IMG/VR virus record: IMGVR_UViG_3300035070_002527
Location: 1-32,705 of that record
Length of the DNA stretch: 32,705 nt
Direction: 5' to 3' (one strand)
Source of the DNA: a virus
The notes under the pieces are model-generated. The model was not told the DNA's origin. It searched no databases and saw only the letters and a list, made by a program, of their open reading frames with translations. The first letter of the stretch is position 1, and the number at the start of each line of letters is the position of its first letter. Shown here in pieces: positions 6,376 to 14,596 of the stretch. The position numbers and the translations under genes were made by a program.

Positions 6376-8425
6376 AGATATAATTGAAATAGAATTTAAA
6401 CCAAAAGGTGATGGAACTTTAGTAAAAGCTATAGAAAAACTTGATGAGGCTACTAAATCTTTAGTGAAATCTCAATCTAAATTAGTTGCAGAAGGTAAAA
6501 AAGTTAAACAAACTAATGAAAAGTTAAATAAAACAAAAAAGAAACTTACACAAAGAACTCGTATATTAGGTGGAACATTTGCAGTATTAAGATCAAAGTT
6601 ACTTTTATTCAACTTTGCAATGGGTTTAGGTATTAGACAATTAGGAAGATTTGGATCAGCTAGTGCTAAGGTAGACTCAATGTCTAGGGCATTTAAAACA
6701 TTGTCTGGTGGTACTGACAGTGCATCTATGGCATTAGGTAAATTAAAAAAAGCAACAAATTCTACGATGTCTGAATTTGATTTATTTCAGCAAGCTAATA
6801 ATGCTATGATTTTAGGAGTAACTAAAAACTCTGATGAAATGGCTGAAATGTTTGATATTGCTCAAAGACTAGGTAGGGCATTGGGTAGAGATACTGCAAG
6901 TTCTGTTGAATCTTTAATTACTGGTATAGGTAGACAATCAAGACTTATGTTAGATAATATTGGTATCATTGTTAAAGCAGATGAGGCTTATGAAAGTTAC
7001 GCTAAGGAAATAGGTACAACAGCAGATAAATTAACTGATGCCCAGAAAAAACAAGCATTTCTTGAAGCTACTATGGAATCAGCTAGAGCAAAAGTTACAA
7101 CATTAGGTGATGAGGTGCTAACTGTACAAGATTCATATGATCAACTATCTACTGCTAGTTCTAACTTAGCAAGTGCTACTGGATCATTTTTACAACCAGC
7201 TATTGGATTTTTAGCAATATCTTTTACATCAATAGCAAAAAGTGCAACTAATTATTTAAACACATTAACTAATTCAAGAAAAACTATATCTGAAGTTACA
7301 AATTTAGAGGAAAAAGAAGAAGCAATATTAGCAAAAATAGCAGTAAATAAAAATACAATAAGAGGTTTAGATGGATTTTTTGCATCTAGTATTAGCAAAA
7401 GAAATACATTGCAAGCTGAAAATTTAGAATTAGAAACTAATCTTTTAGAAGTTAGAGGAGAAATAGTTGAACAAAGACTAAAAGGGTTTAAGGTAGAAAA
7501 AGAAAAACTTAAATTAGATAAAGAAGCTAAAGATGAATTAGCAGAAAAAAATAAAAAAGAAAAAGAAGCAATTGAATTAGCAAAACAAAAAATAGAACAG
7601 GCAAAAGCAGAAGCTGAAACTCATAAATTAAATTTTGAAGCTATAAGAGAAATCGAAAATGCCAAAAGAACACTTTATGAAGATAATTTAAATTTTCAAT
7701 TAATGTCAATTGATCTTCAAGCTGATAAATTTAGAGAGATGAAGTTAAATGAAGCAGACATAGTTAAGTTTGTAGAAGAAAGCAAAAGAGATGCCGTAAT
7801 ATCTAATCTTGAAGAAACAAGTGCATTATACAGAGGTGCATCAGCAACTTACGATCAGTTTATCCAAAGCCTTGTCGATTTAGAAATGACAGGAAAAGAT
7901 CGTAGAGAAAAAATATGGTCAGCTACAAGATCATCATTTATAGTATTTTTAGGAGAATTAGTAAAAGATAAAATTAAACAATTAATAGCAGAAAAATTAA
8001 TAGCTACTTCAGCACAAGCTAGTTCAATAGCAAGTGCTAAAGCTACTGGGTTAGCAATTGCTCAAGCCTATGCTGTTCCAGCTTCTTTAGCATCAACTGC
8101 CTCATTTGGTGGTGCTTCTGTTGCTGGTCAAGCTGGAATAACAGCAAGTATTTTAGCTACAAAAGCATTAGCTACATTTGAAGATGGTGGATTAGTAGGT
8201 GGTCGTAGACATTCACAAGGTGGTACAATTATTGAAGCAGAAAGAGGTGAGTTTGTAATGTCAAGAAGTGCTGTACAATCTATAGGTGTAGAAACATTAA
8301 ATCAAATGAATCAAAGTGGTGGTGGTGGAATTACACTTAATATATCTGCCCCATTAGTAGATGAAACAATAGTAGATACAATTATTCCAGCAATACAAAA
8401 AGCACAAAGGATGAATTTAGCATAA
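6368..8425 (+). CDS. Tape measure protein
   Basis: The 685-aa product sets tail length. The N-terminal third has a charged helix and then the typical block FAMGLGIRQLGRFGSASAKV plus SVESLITGIGRQSRLMLDN, which is common in phage tape measures. Residues about 315-430 form a Lys/Glu-rich coiled coil, and about 560-610 are Ala/Ser-rich and hydrophobic. The C-terminus has GGLVGGRRHSQGGTIIEAERGEFVMS, a conserved ending in many tail proteins. At roughly 0.15 nm per residue the tail would be near 100 nm. The start lies inside the end of the chaperone gene, so translation is coupled. Confidence 0.9.
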   Translation: MAKDIIEIEFKPKGDGTLVKAIEKLDEATKSLVKSQSKLVAEGKKVKQTNEKLNKTKKKLTQRTRILGGTFAVLRSKLLLFNFAMGLGIRQLGRFGSASAKVDSMSRAFKTLSGGTDSASMALGKLKKATNSTMSEFDLFQQANNAMILGVTKNSDEMAEMFDIAQRLGRALGRDTASSVESLITGIGRQSRLMLDNIGIIVKADEAYESYAKEIGTTADKLTDAQKKQAFLEATMESARAKVTTLGDEVLTVQDSYDQLSTASSNLASATGSFLQPAIGFLAISFTSIAKSATNYLNTLTNSRKTISEVTNLEEKEEAILAKIAVNKNTIRGLDGFFASSISKRNTLQAENLELETNLLEVRGEIVEQRLKGFKVEKEKLKLDKEAKDELAEKNKKEKEAIELAKQKIEQAKAEAETHKLNFEAIREIENAKRTLYEDNLNFQLMSIDLQADKFREMKLNEADIVKFVEESKRDAVISNLEETSALYRGASATYDQFIQSLVDLEMTGKDRREKIWSATRSSFIVFLGELVKDKIKQLIAEKLIATSAQASSIASAKATGLAIAQAYAVPASLASTASFGGASVAGQAGITASILATKALATFEDGGLVGGRRHSQGGTIIEAERGEFVMSRSAVQSIGVETLNQMNQSGGGGITLNISAPLVDETIVDTIIPAIQKAQRMNLA

Positions 8426-10569
8426 TGGCTTATGGAACAGAAATAGAATCAGCAAGTATTAATGAAAATTGGTTATTTGAAATAGCAGGAACAAGTAGTC
8501 TTACTTTAAGATTTTCTTTTGCAGATTGTGTAGTATCTGGAAACTTTTATCATGGAGTTATTCTAAATAATCCTTCTATAAGAGAATCAATTAATTTAAA
8601 AAATTCTACTGCTAAAACATCTAATATTTCAATAGATATTCCAGACTTCCAATATAATGACACTTTAATAAGTGAAGTTCTTTATGGTGGTTCTTCTTAT
8701 TTTATTAATAGAGTTGTAACTGTAAAATCTATGATTAATAATGCCACTCCTAATATAATAGGATATTTTAGATTAACAAATATTTCTAGGACTACTGAAA
8801 CAATTTCATTGGAAATGGCAACACATAGACCTTGGGATTTTGTGGATCATCCACCTAGTAAAACAGCAAGAAATAATTATGTTCCAGTAGCTTATGGAAA
8901 CTTTGTTAAAAATCCGAATACATCGTATTCTTCTCCTCAGTTTGAAACAGACTTAGATGGCTCATTATACTATCCATGTCCTTATGAACAAAGTAGAGCA
9001 GGCAGGCAAGAATTTAATGTTGCTATTATAGATAGGGATGTAGATGCAGAGTTAGCTTTTTACGATAAAGGATTAGATATTTTTATTCCTTTTACTACTC
9101 CTATATCTAATACATTTGCCAGATTATCTGAAAACTTTGTTTCTACTTGTGAAAAGTATTTTAGGCGTGGATTTGCATATAGAGCAGATGGGCATACTGA
9201 TAATCATAATGTTTGGGCAGATGAAACAAATGCTTATGATACCAATACAGCTACATTTTCCAGATACGATGTAACGGCTGATTTAACTAATGATAATGGT
9301 GGGGTTTACAATATATCTAAAGATAATACAGATATAGATTTTACATTTCCAAAACCAGATGGCAAGTTAAATAATGCAGTTATAAAAATAGAAATAAAAC
9401 TATACACATTACATGGATCAAATTTTGCTCAAGGAAGTGATGATTTTAATTTAAGAATTTATGTAGATTGGGATGGTGGAACTAATTTTGGTACTGAGTT
9501 ATTTCATAGAGCAGATAATACAAATAATGGAGTTGAAGAGTCTATTACATTGTCAAAAACATATACAATTGATGATGATGCTAGTTTTCCAGATACAATT
9601 AAAATGGCAATACAATGGAATGCTCAAGATGTATCAGGTTTTGGTAGTCCAAGCTCTCAATGGGATCAACAAGTAAGAGTAGATATAAAAGATGTTAATG
9701 TTACTGCTGAAGTAATAACTGAAGAAGCAGATATAGAATTTGCTTATGTGGGTGCAGATGGATTGCCAGCTACTGGATGGAATAGTGGTAATGCTATTAC
9801 AGAAATACACGAAGCACATAGAGATATATTGTATAGATTTGCAGATATGACTGTTGCCTCTGGAAGTATTGATGGATGGAGCAGTTTAAATAGTACAAAG
9901 GATTGGTTAATACGATATTGGAATTATGATTTAATATCATTAAAAGATGTGCTTGAGAAATTACAATATGAAGGTGGTTTTATTTTTAGATTTAAACAAG
10001 GAAATACATCAACTCCCCAATATATTCACATTAAAGATAGTTATAGCAGTTCTGATATAGATTATACTTTAACTAAACATGATATAAACTCTACAACATT
10101 TAACCTTACTCCATTAGCTGATTTAGTAACAAGGATGAATATAAACTATAGAAAACATCCTACAGGAAAAAGATATGGCTTGAAAAAAACAGCATCTTCT
10201 ACAACAGCAAGAACTAATTATAACATTAACTCAAAAGAAAATGTATTAGATATAAATTTAGATGCCTATATTAATCCAGTTATAACAGAATATGATAGCA
10301 GTACGCTTGTTGAAAATGCTAATCCTAATGATAATTTTTTTGCCTATTATTACAATATTATAGGAGTACCAAAAATAGAAATTAGTGGGAATATAGTAAA
10401 TACTAAATTTTATAATATTGATGTAGGTGATTTGGTTAATTTTTCTAATATGTATCCTAAAAAAGTTTTCAATGAGGCTTATACAAATAAAGTATTTATG
10501 ATTACCTCTATTAACAGAAAAGTAGGAACTTTAAAATTTAAAGCAAGAGAAATAGGCGTAATAAGTTAA
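8425..10569 (+). CDS. Tail tip / baseplate hub protein, 714 aa
   Basis: The product follows the tape measure directly (TAATG overlap), the usual place of distal tail and hub proteins. The N-terminal 140 residues (WLFEIAG...LRFSFADCVV, then SIDIPDFQYND) look like a hub-type beta domain. The C-terminal part (about 510-714, with VTRMNINYRKHPTGKRYG and YNIDVGDLVNFSNMYP) resembles the end of gp27/gpJ-like hubs. A beta-sandwich-like insert lies at about residues 310-430 and could bind carbohydrate. The exact family is not recognised. Confidence 0.65.
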   Translation: MAYGTEIESASINENWLFEIAGTSSLTLRFSFADCVVSGNFYHGVILNNPSIRESINLKNSTAKTSNISIDIPDFQYNDTLISEVLYGGSSYFINRVVTVKSMINNATPNIIGYFRLTNISRTTETISLEMATHRPWDFVDHPPSKTARNNYVPVAYGNFVKNPNTSYSSPQFETDLDGSLYYPCPYEQSRAGRQEFNVAIIDRDVDAELAFYDKGLDIFIPFTTPISNTFARLSENFVSTCEKYFRRGFAYRADGHTDNHNVWADETNAYDTNTATFSRYDVTADLTNDNGGVYNISKDNTDIDFTFPKPDGKLNNAVIKIEIKLYTLHGSNFAQGSDDFNLRIYVDWDGGTNFGTELFHRADNTNNGVEESITLSKTYTIDDDASFPDTIKMAIQWNAQDVSGFGSPSSQWDQQVRVDIKDVNVTAEVITEEADIEFAYVGADGLPATGWNSGNAITEIHEAHRDILYRFADMTVASGSIDGWSSLNSTKDWLIRYWNYDLISLKDVLEKLQYEGGFIFRFKQGNTSTPQYIHIKDSYSSSDIDYTLTKHDINSTTFNLTPLADLVTRMNINYRKHPTGKRYGLKKTASSTTARTNYNINSKENVLDINLDAYINPVITEYDSSTLVENANPNDNFFAYYYNIIGVPKIEISGNIVNTKFYNIDVGDLVNFSNMYPKKVFNEAYTNKVFMITSINRKVGTLKFKAREIGVIS

Positions 10570-10594
10570 AACTTAAAAAATTAAGGAAAATAAA

Positions 10595-11659
10595 ATGAGT
10601 TATAATAGATTTGCAACACCAAGAGCTTATATGGATTTAATAAGCTATACATTAGCAACTGGATGGAAAGACTTAGATGATATTATTACTATACAAAATG
10701 ATAATTCTACAGCAGTAACTTTTGATGCAGGAAGTGAGGGAAGTATGTTTGACCTTAAACCAGCTAATTATGCTCAAATTGCTAACACTAATCAATCATT
10801 TCATATAACATTTAATATGGGTTTAAATGGAGCTTTAGCAGAATCTAATTATTTAGCTATACTAAATCATAATTTTCATGATGCTGATGTATTTTTTAAA
10901 GTGCAAGTTTCCAGTTCTTCTGATTTTTCGTCTAATGTAACAACAGTTTCTACAAGTGGCAATCATACTAAAGTTGTAAACTGCGGATCAAATGCTGGTG
11001 GTGGTAATGCAGATTTTTTAGATGTATCAAGTAATGGATGGACTCTTTTAACTTGGGGTACTGTAGAATCTAATAATAGGTATGTAAGGATAACATTTAA
11101 AGATTCTGGTGGTGCTAGTGTTAATTTTAATGAAGATGTAATTATAGGAAGTATAATGATGGGGGAATATCTAGACTTCCCTCAAAGTCCAGAACTAGAG
11201 ATAAAAACAACTATTGATTATGGTGGAAATATAATAAAACAATCTTTAGGTGGAAATACTTATTCATCGTCTACTCATTTAGGACAGCCAACATGGAGTC
11301 ATGTAACTCCTTGGAATAATAGCACACTAGCAAATCAAGAAACATATAGCTTTGCACAAAGACATGGAAGGATTAATCACTCATTAAACTTTAAGTATTT
11401 AGACGAATCAGAAGTTTTTAGTTCAAATGCTGGTTCTGTAATAGGAGATTTTTCAGGTTGGTTTGACTCAGATAGTTTACACAATGCTTTTTATAATAGA
11501 ATACTAGGGCAAAGACTACCTTTTCTTTTTTGTACTGATGGTGCATCTGCTATTATTTCAGATTACGGATTATTTAGATTAGGCAGTAGTGACTTCACAG
11601 CAACTCAGGTAGCAAATAGAGTTTACGATGTTAGTATGAGTTTAACTGAAACTTGGTAA
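10595..11659 (+). CDS. Tail structural protein, probably tail tip
   Basis: The 354-aa product has an N-terminal segment (RFATPRAYMDLISYTLATGW), a middle jelly-roll-like region rich in Ser, Asn and Gly, and a C-terminal part with DFSGWFDSDSLHNAFYNRILGQRLPFLF. It is last in the tail operon. AAGGAAAATAAA precedes the ATG. The 3' end runs 18 bases into the convergent NinB-like gene with no room for a terminator. The structural role is inferred from position and composition. Confidence 0.6.
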   Translation: MSYNRFATPRAYMDLISYTLATGWKDLDDIITIQNDNSTAVTFDAGSEGSMFDLKPANYAQIANTNQSFHITFNMGLNGALAESNYLAILNHNFHDADVFFKVQVSSSSDFSSNVTTVSTSGNHTKVVNCGSNAGGGNADFLDVSSNGWTLLTWGTVESNNRYVRITFKDSGGASVNFNEDVIIGSIMMGEYLDFPQSPELEIKTTIDYGGNIIKQSLGGNTYSSSTHLGQPTWSHVTPWNNSTLANQETYSFAQRHGRINHSLNFKYLDESEVFSSNAGSVIGDFSGWFDSDSLHNAFYNRILGQRLPFLFCTDGASAIISDYGLFRLGSSDFTATQVANRVYDVSMSLTETW

Positions 11660-12004
11660 AGACTTTGGATCAGGTATAACAATGCCTAAATCAATAGCAG
11701 ACCATCTTATAATTTGCTCTATTAACTTAGAAAATTCTTTTGTACTGAGTGTTTTTGTACTCTCTACATTAAAGTGATTTTTAAGTGTTGAGTGCATTTC
11801 TTGTTCAGTATAACCTAGATCATCGGCAAGTATATTAACGATCTTCCAGTAATAATTGTTTTGTTGAGAGGATCGAACCCCTGCTTCTTTCAGCTCTATA
11901 TAGTAGTTGCCACTTAATTTATCAATGGCATTATCAAACTCTTGTCTATCTACAAGAGTCATTTTACCCTCTTTAATTATACAAGGGAATCGCAGTTTGG
12001 ACAT
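11642..12004 (-). CDS. NinB-like recombination protein candidate
   Basis: The 120-aa product has a small N-terminal beta part, then RSSQQNNYYWKIVNILADD, LGYTEQEMHSTLKNHF, TLSTKEFSKLIEQII and AIDLGIVIPDP. This order matches the phage family commonly labelled NinB (lambda Orf), which loads recombinase on SSB-coated DNA. It is the last gene of the early arm, in the same operon as an HNH (NinG-like) protein and downstream of the SSB-like gene, which fits recombination. The start overlaps the zinc-ribbon gene before it by 28 bases. Confidence 0.55.
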   Translation of the reverse strand: MSKLRFPCIIKEGKMTLVDRQEFDNAIDKLSGNYYIELKEAGVRSSQQNNYYWKIVNILADDLGYTEQEMHSTLKNHFNVESTKTLSTKEFSKLIEQIIRWSAIDLGIVIPDPKSLPSFS

Positions 12005-12222
12005 ATTTTAGCATCCCATAATTTAATATCTCTGGAACTCCACACTTTACCCTCATACCAGTTCCATTTCTTTTTACATTCAGGGCACCACCATAAATCC
12101 TCATCTGCCCTGATGCTCTCAGTTCTGTGATTCTCTCTATAATCTTTGTCTATTAAATCGTTACCAAGAGCATCAATAACCCATTGAATAGAGTCATACT
12201 TTCTCGTTTCGCCTTTCTTCAA
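11977..12222 (-). CDS. Small zinc-ribbon protein, 81 aa
   Basis: Two Cys pairs, CPEC (about residues 46-49) and CPNC (about 74-77), are spaced as in a zinc ribbon, with a Trp-rich loop between. The start is a TTG at 12222 with GGTGG five bases before; no in-frame ATG is available near the N-terminus. It overlaps both neighbours, by 29 bases upstream and 28 downstream. It is likely a nucleic-acid or protein binding adaptor; function is unknown. Confidence 0.6.
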   Translation of the reverse strand: MKKGETRKYDSIQWVIDALGNDLIDKDYRENHRTESIRADEDLWWCPECKKKWNWYEGKVWSSRDIKLWDAKICPNCDSLV

Positions 12223-12514
12223 TTATACCACCTAATAATAATAAATAATTTCTTGCATCGTGGATTCTGCCCATAATATCTTCGTCACTCGATTCTCTGC
12301 CATGTAATACATAATTGCGAATAGAGTCCATATGCTTTAATAAATACACAAGAGCTACAACTTCAGCTTTAAGGTCTATTCTTTCCCCAATACTTTTAAA
12401 GTTTTTAAACTTATCATTATTGGATACAGTATACTCTTTACCTTTTTCAAGCATTATTTTATTTTCTTGAAACTGCATATCTCCTGCCCATTTAATAAAG
12501 TCTTTAACTGTCAT
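12194..12514 (-). CDS. Hypothetical helical protein, 106 aa (DUF1599/DUF6378-like layout)
   Basis: The helical product has KGKEYTV...KFKNF followed by VVALVYLLKHMDSIRNYV and a C-terminal IMGRIHDARNYLLLLGGII. This pattern of an N-terminal Lys-Glu-Tyr motif followed by two helices with His/Asp and Asp-Ala-x-Asn-Tyr resembles phage proteins of the DUF1599/DUF6378 type, which are distantly MazG-like. The resemblance is from memory and weak. The start lies inside the end of the small membrane gene upstream. Confidence 0.6.
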   Translation of the reverse strand: MTVKDFIKWAGDMQFQENKIMLEKGKEYTVSNNDKFKNFKSIGERIDLKAEVVALVYLLKHMDSIRNYVLHGRESSDEDIMGRIHDARNYLLLLGGIIEERRNEKV

Positions 12515-12650
12515 ATCTATATTCCATTACTTTGCTTACGGCTTCATTTAGCACAAAAAACAGTAAGGCTATTGATATAACCCAAAAGAAAACACCAAGT
12601 CCTAATATAAGAACATTGGCAATCCATTCTGCAATATCAAACATAATCAT
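12504..12650 (-). CDS. Small membrane protein, 48 aa
   Basis: The product has a single strong membrane segment (about residues 12-35, VLILGLGVFFWVISIALLFF) and a short charged tail. The ATG at 12650 overlaps the stop of the next small membrane gene as TAATG; a second ATG at 12644 is possible. The C-terminal end overlaps the 106-aa gene by 11 bases. No family is recognised. The pairing with another micro-membrane protein is notable for an early operon. Confidence 0.55.
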   Translation of the reverse strand: MIMFDIAEWIANVLILGLGVFFWVISIALLFFVLNEAVSKVMEYRYDS

Positions 12651-12793
12651 TACTCAGCATCCCAATCAAGTTTTGCTTCTATTTTATTTAACCTAATAGT
12701 CATTAAAGTCCATAACAATACCCAAAAAAATGTATTCAATAACACATCAAATGCCTGAGTTTGTAATGCTTCCCATATATAGTAACTTGTCAT
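12650..12793 (-). CDS. Small membrane protein, 47 aa
   Basis: The product starts MTSYYIWEALQTQAFDVLLN and has one membrane segment (about residues 16-32, LLNTFFWVLLWTLM), followed by a charged tail. It has a good ribosome site (AGGAG, seven bases before the ATG). The stop overlaps the start of the following small membrane gene, so the two are coupled and might form one complex. Candidate roles include superinfection exclusion or inner-membrane tethering; neither is supported beyond topology. Confidence 0.55.
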   Translation of the reverse strand: MTSYYIWEALQTQAFDVLLNTFFWVLLWTLMTIRLNKIEAKLDWDAE

Positions 12794-12805
12794 ATTTACT
12801 CCTAT

Positions 12806-13015
12806 TTAATTAAATTTCAAAGGAAGGGAGAGGACAATGAATAAACCTCTCCCTTTTACTACGCTAACCACTAAATTAAATGCCTTGCTAAACTCCTTAG
12901 TGCCAACCGAGATAGTTTCATTCATCATTCTTTTAAAGGTCATTGACCTTTTAGTATTAATCTTTCCTACGCTTAATGCGATAGTTGGACAAGAATGATA
13001 CTTAATACAAGGCAT
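12806..13015 (-). CDS. Hypothetical protein, 69 aa
   Basis: The start overlaps the preceding stop as TAATG, which is the main support. The sequence (MPCIKYHSCPTIALSVGK... GRGLFIVLSLPLKFN) is basic and has no recognisable domain. Its last part is encoded by a perfect 10-bp inverted repeat (12824-12855), so the 3' end may serve mainly as an RNA hairpin. Confidence 0.45.
   Translation of the reverse strand: MPCIKYHSCPTIALSVGKINTKRSMTFKRMMNETISVGTKEFSKAFNLVVSVVKGRGLFIVLSLPLKFN
12824..12855 (-). promoter_or_regulatory. Perfect 10-bp hairpin inside the 69-aa gene
   Basis: AAGGGAGAGG at 12824-12833 pairs fully with CCTCTCCCTT at 12846-12855 around a 12-base loop. In this AT-rich genome a ten-pair GC-rich stem is unlikely by chance. 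On the minus strand it precedes the two small membrane genes. No long T-run follows on the minus strand, so it looks more like an attenuator or RNA-processing site than a classic terminator. Confidence 0.45.
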
Positions 13016-13275
13016 TATATCTTTTGTTCCATCTCATTCAAGCAAGGTTCACACATGGAAACCTGATCTGATTCACAGCTTGAACAAGTATAATTTCTTG
13101 AGGTTTCTATTTCTGTAGATATTTCTACTACTAAATCATTTACCTCTCTACTAACGGCATACAATTGCTTTTTAAGTCCAGACCTAGATAAATCATCTAA
13201 CTCCATTTCTGTATGTTGCCAAATGTTTGATATTTTATTTCTTAAATCTTTTAATCTGTTAATATTTGTTTTCAT
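13015..13275 (-). CDS. Small helical protein with Cys pairs, 86 aa
   Basis: Residues 1-55 form a charged helical region and are followed by CSSC (about 65-68) and CEPC (about 75-78), a compact zinc-binding arrangement near the C-terminus. It is the first gene after the promoter 13330-13302, whose -10 ends 27 bp before the ATG. An AAGGAAAC ribosome site is present. Function is unknown; such early Cys-pair proteins often bind host proteins or nucleic acid. Confidence 0.65.
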   Translation of the reverse strand: MKTNINRLKDLRNKISNIWQHTEMELDDLSRSGLKKQLYAVSREVNDLVVEISTEIETSRNYTCSSCESDQVSMCEPCLNEMEQKI

Positions 13276-13301
13276 TGTTATTGTTTCCTTTATCTATACA
13301 G

Positions 13302-13330
13302 ATATTACTATAAATATTTAATAAAGTCAA
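13302..13330 (-). promoter_or_regulatory. Early sigma-70 promoter (TTGACT-N17-TAATAT)
   Basis: Read on the minus strand, TTGACT (13330-13325) is followed by 17 bp and TAATAT (13307-13302), 27 bp before the ATG of the 86-aa gene. The TGA within the -35 hexamer is also the stop codon of the HNH gene (13329-13327). It is one of six promoters in this arm with identical spacing. Confidence 0.7.
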
Positions 13331-13683
13331 ATCTTTTTTTTATTTATTTTTTCCAGTAAACCATCTACATCAAAATCAGAAAATTTAGTCATACAGTTCT
13401 TTCGTTCTTTTAAATCCTCATACCATTGGATGCCACGCTTTTCAATTGCCCATTCTACAAATTCAGCAGGGGTTTTATGAGCAGAGAAAGAGGAAGAGAA
13501 TACATGGCATCCAACACAGAGACAAAAACCGTTATCTACATCCCAACGAACTGCTCTAATAGATCGTGAGTAAAAGTGATGTGCATTTAATCTTTTAGTC
13601 TTATGGCAGACCTCACACATTCCATATTCACGAACTTTCTTAGACCAAGCATTGTCGAGTTTTTTAGATAAGGTTTTTTTCAT
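13327..13683 (-). CDS. HNH-type nuclease, NinG-like
   Basis: The 118-aa product has Cys23-x-x-Cys26, then LNAHHFYSRS with His35-His36, an Asn51 in DNGF, and CLCVGCH with Cys56 and Cys59-His60. This is the beta-beta-alpha metal fold of HNH endonucleases, with structural zinc Cys residues. The AHHFYSRS...DNG.CLC..CH pattern is typical of NinG/Rap-like phage recombination nucleases. It follows the SSB-like gene, consistent with a role in recombination or DNA processing. The lone HNH could also be a homing-type enzyme, but it lies in an operon and shows no sign of insertion. Confidence 0.75.
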   Translation of the reverse strand: MKKTLSKKLDNAWSKKVREYGMCEVCHKTKRLNAHHFYSRSIRAVRWDVDNGFCLCVGCHVFSSSFSAHKTPAEFVEWAIEKRGIQWYEDLKERKNCMTKFSDFDVDGLLEKINKKKI

Positions 13684-14208
13684 TTAGAAGGGAAAATCAT
13701 CCTTAGTATTACTATCAACCACAATCTCTTCAGCATTAACTTTTTGACTACTTGTTTTCTCTAGGATATTTAGTAGATGATTCATGTTTGCATCTACAAT
13801 AACCAATTGAGCATCTGTAATAATTCCATCTACTTTACCTAACATCTCGATAGCTAACTTTAAACATACTTGTTTATGAATATCGTGTGTTCTATTATCT
13901 ATATGCTCATTAGCACTATTTTGAGGAGCAGGAGCAGACGGCTTAATTGTTTTAAGTGAAGTTACTTTCCATGCAAACTTGTTAGGAGAGTATTCTTCTT
14001 TTGTCACACTTAACTTAGAACCCTTACCGAATCCTGATAATTTCTTATGCAAATTTGAAGTAGCAAAGAAACTAACCTCTTGCTGATCTTTTTTAACTCC
14101 ATACAAAAACCATTCTCCATAATTATTTGTACCAGTTTTTGGTTGATCGTATAGAAGTTCTATTACATTCTCCGTATCAGGAGAAAGTTTGATTGTATTA
14201 CTTTCCAT
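13684..14208 (-). CDS. Single-stranded DNA-binding protein candidate
   Basis: The 174-aa product ends KDDFPF, which matches the acidic tip of bacterial SSB (DDDIPF type) that recruits partner proteins. The N-terminal 95 residues are strand-rich with aromatic positions (NYGEWFLYGVKK, SFFATSNLHKKL), as in an OB fold. A flexible Pro/Asn linker (SAPAPQNSANEH) and a helical part follow. It sits with HNH, NinB-like and primase-helicase genes. The tip plus the context support SSB; the fold itself cannot be verified here. AGAGGAAA precedes the ATG. Confidence 0.7.
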   Translation of the reverse strand: MESNTIKLSPDTENVIELLYDQPKTGTNNYGEWFLYGVKKDQQEVSFFATSNLHKKLSGFGKGSKLSVTKEEYSPNKFAWKVTSLKTIKPSAPAPQNSANEHIDNRTHDIHKQVCLKLAIEMLGKVDGIITDAQLVIVDANMNHLLNILEKTSSQKVNAEEIVVDSNTKDDFPF

Positions 14209-14449
14209 TTATTTCCTCTGTTGTTTGTTTAATAAATTCTTGTGCTATAGCCGTAATGTCCACTTCAATATTATCTACATCTTTGGATGCAGATTCTATA
14301 TAAGGCGATCTATTTTTAAACCTATCCATATAATATAAAAGATCATCAAGTAAATCATTTAAGCTATATCTATGAATAGTATATTCACCTTCAGTGTATT
14401 CATCATACCCATCCCAAGCTATCGTGCCGTAATAAATTTCTTTAGTCAT
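14198..14449 (-). CDS. Hypothetical acidic protein, 83 aa
   Basis: The protein is Tyr- and Asp-rich (YYGTIAWDGYDEYTEGEYTIH, then LNDLLDDLLYYMDRF). No domain is recognised. Its 3' end overlaps the SSB-like start by 11 bases and its start overlaps the preceding small gene, so the three are one unit. Its strong acidity suggests a protein-binding or DNA-mimic role, which is only a guess. Confidence 0.6.
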   Translation of the reverse strand: MTKEIYYGTIAWDGYDEYTEGEYTIHRYSLNDLLDDLLYYMDRFKNRSPYIESASKDVDNIEVDITAIAQEFIKQTTEEINGK

Positions 14450-14573
14450 CTTGTCTAATCACCTTACATTGATTACGTTCCAGTAAGCGAATCAACTGCT
14501 CTTGTATTTTAAGTATGTCTGCCTGAGTCATTGATTCTGGAAACTCTACTTTAAATCTTCCTTGTGTAAACAT
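14442..14573 (-). CDS. Small protein, 43 aa
   Basis: The frame reads MFTQGRFKVEFPESMTQADI and ends in a helix (QEQLIRLLERNQCKV). GGGAG lies six bases before the ATG at 14573. An upstream in-frame ATG at 14585 lies at or before the expected start of transcription, so 14573 is preferred. The stop overlaps the next start by 8 bases. Function is unknown. Confidence 0.55.
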   Translation of the reverse strand: MFTQGRFKVEFPESMTQADILKIQEQLIRLLERNQCKVIRQDD

Positions 14574-14596
14574 TTTTTCTCCCATTTCTTATCCTT

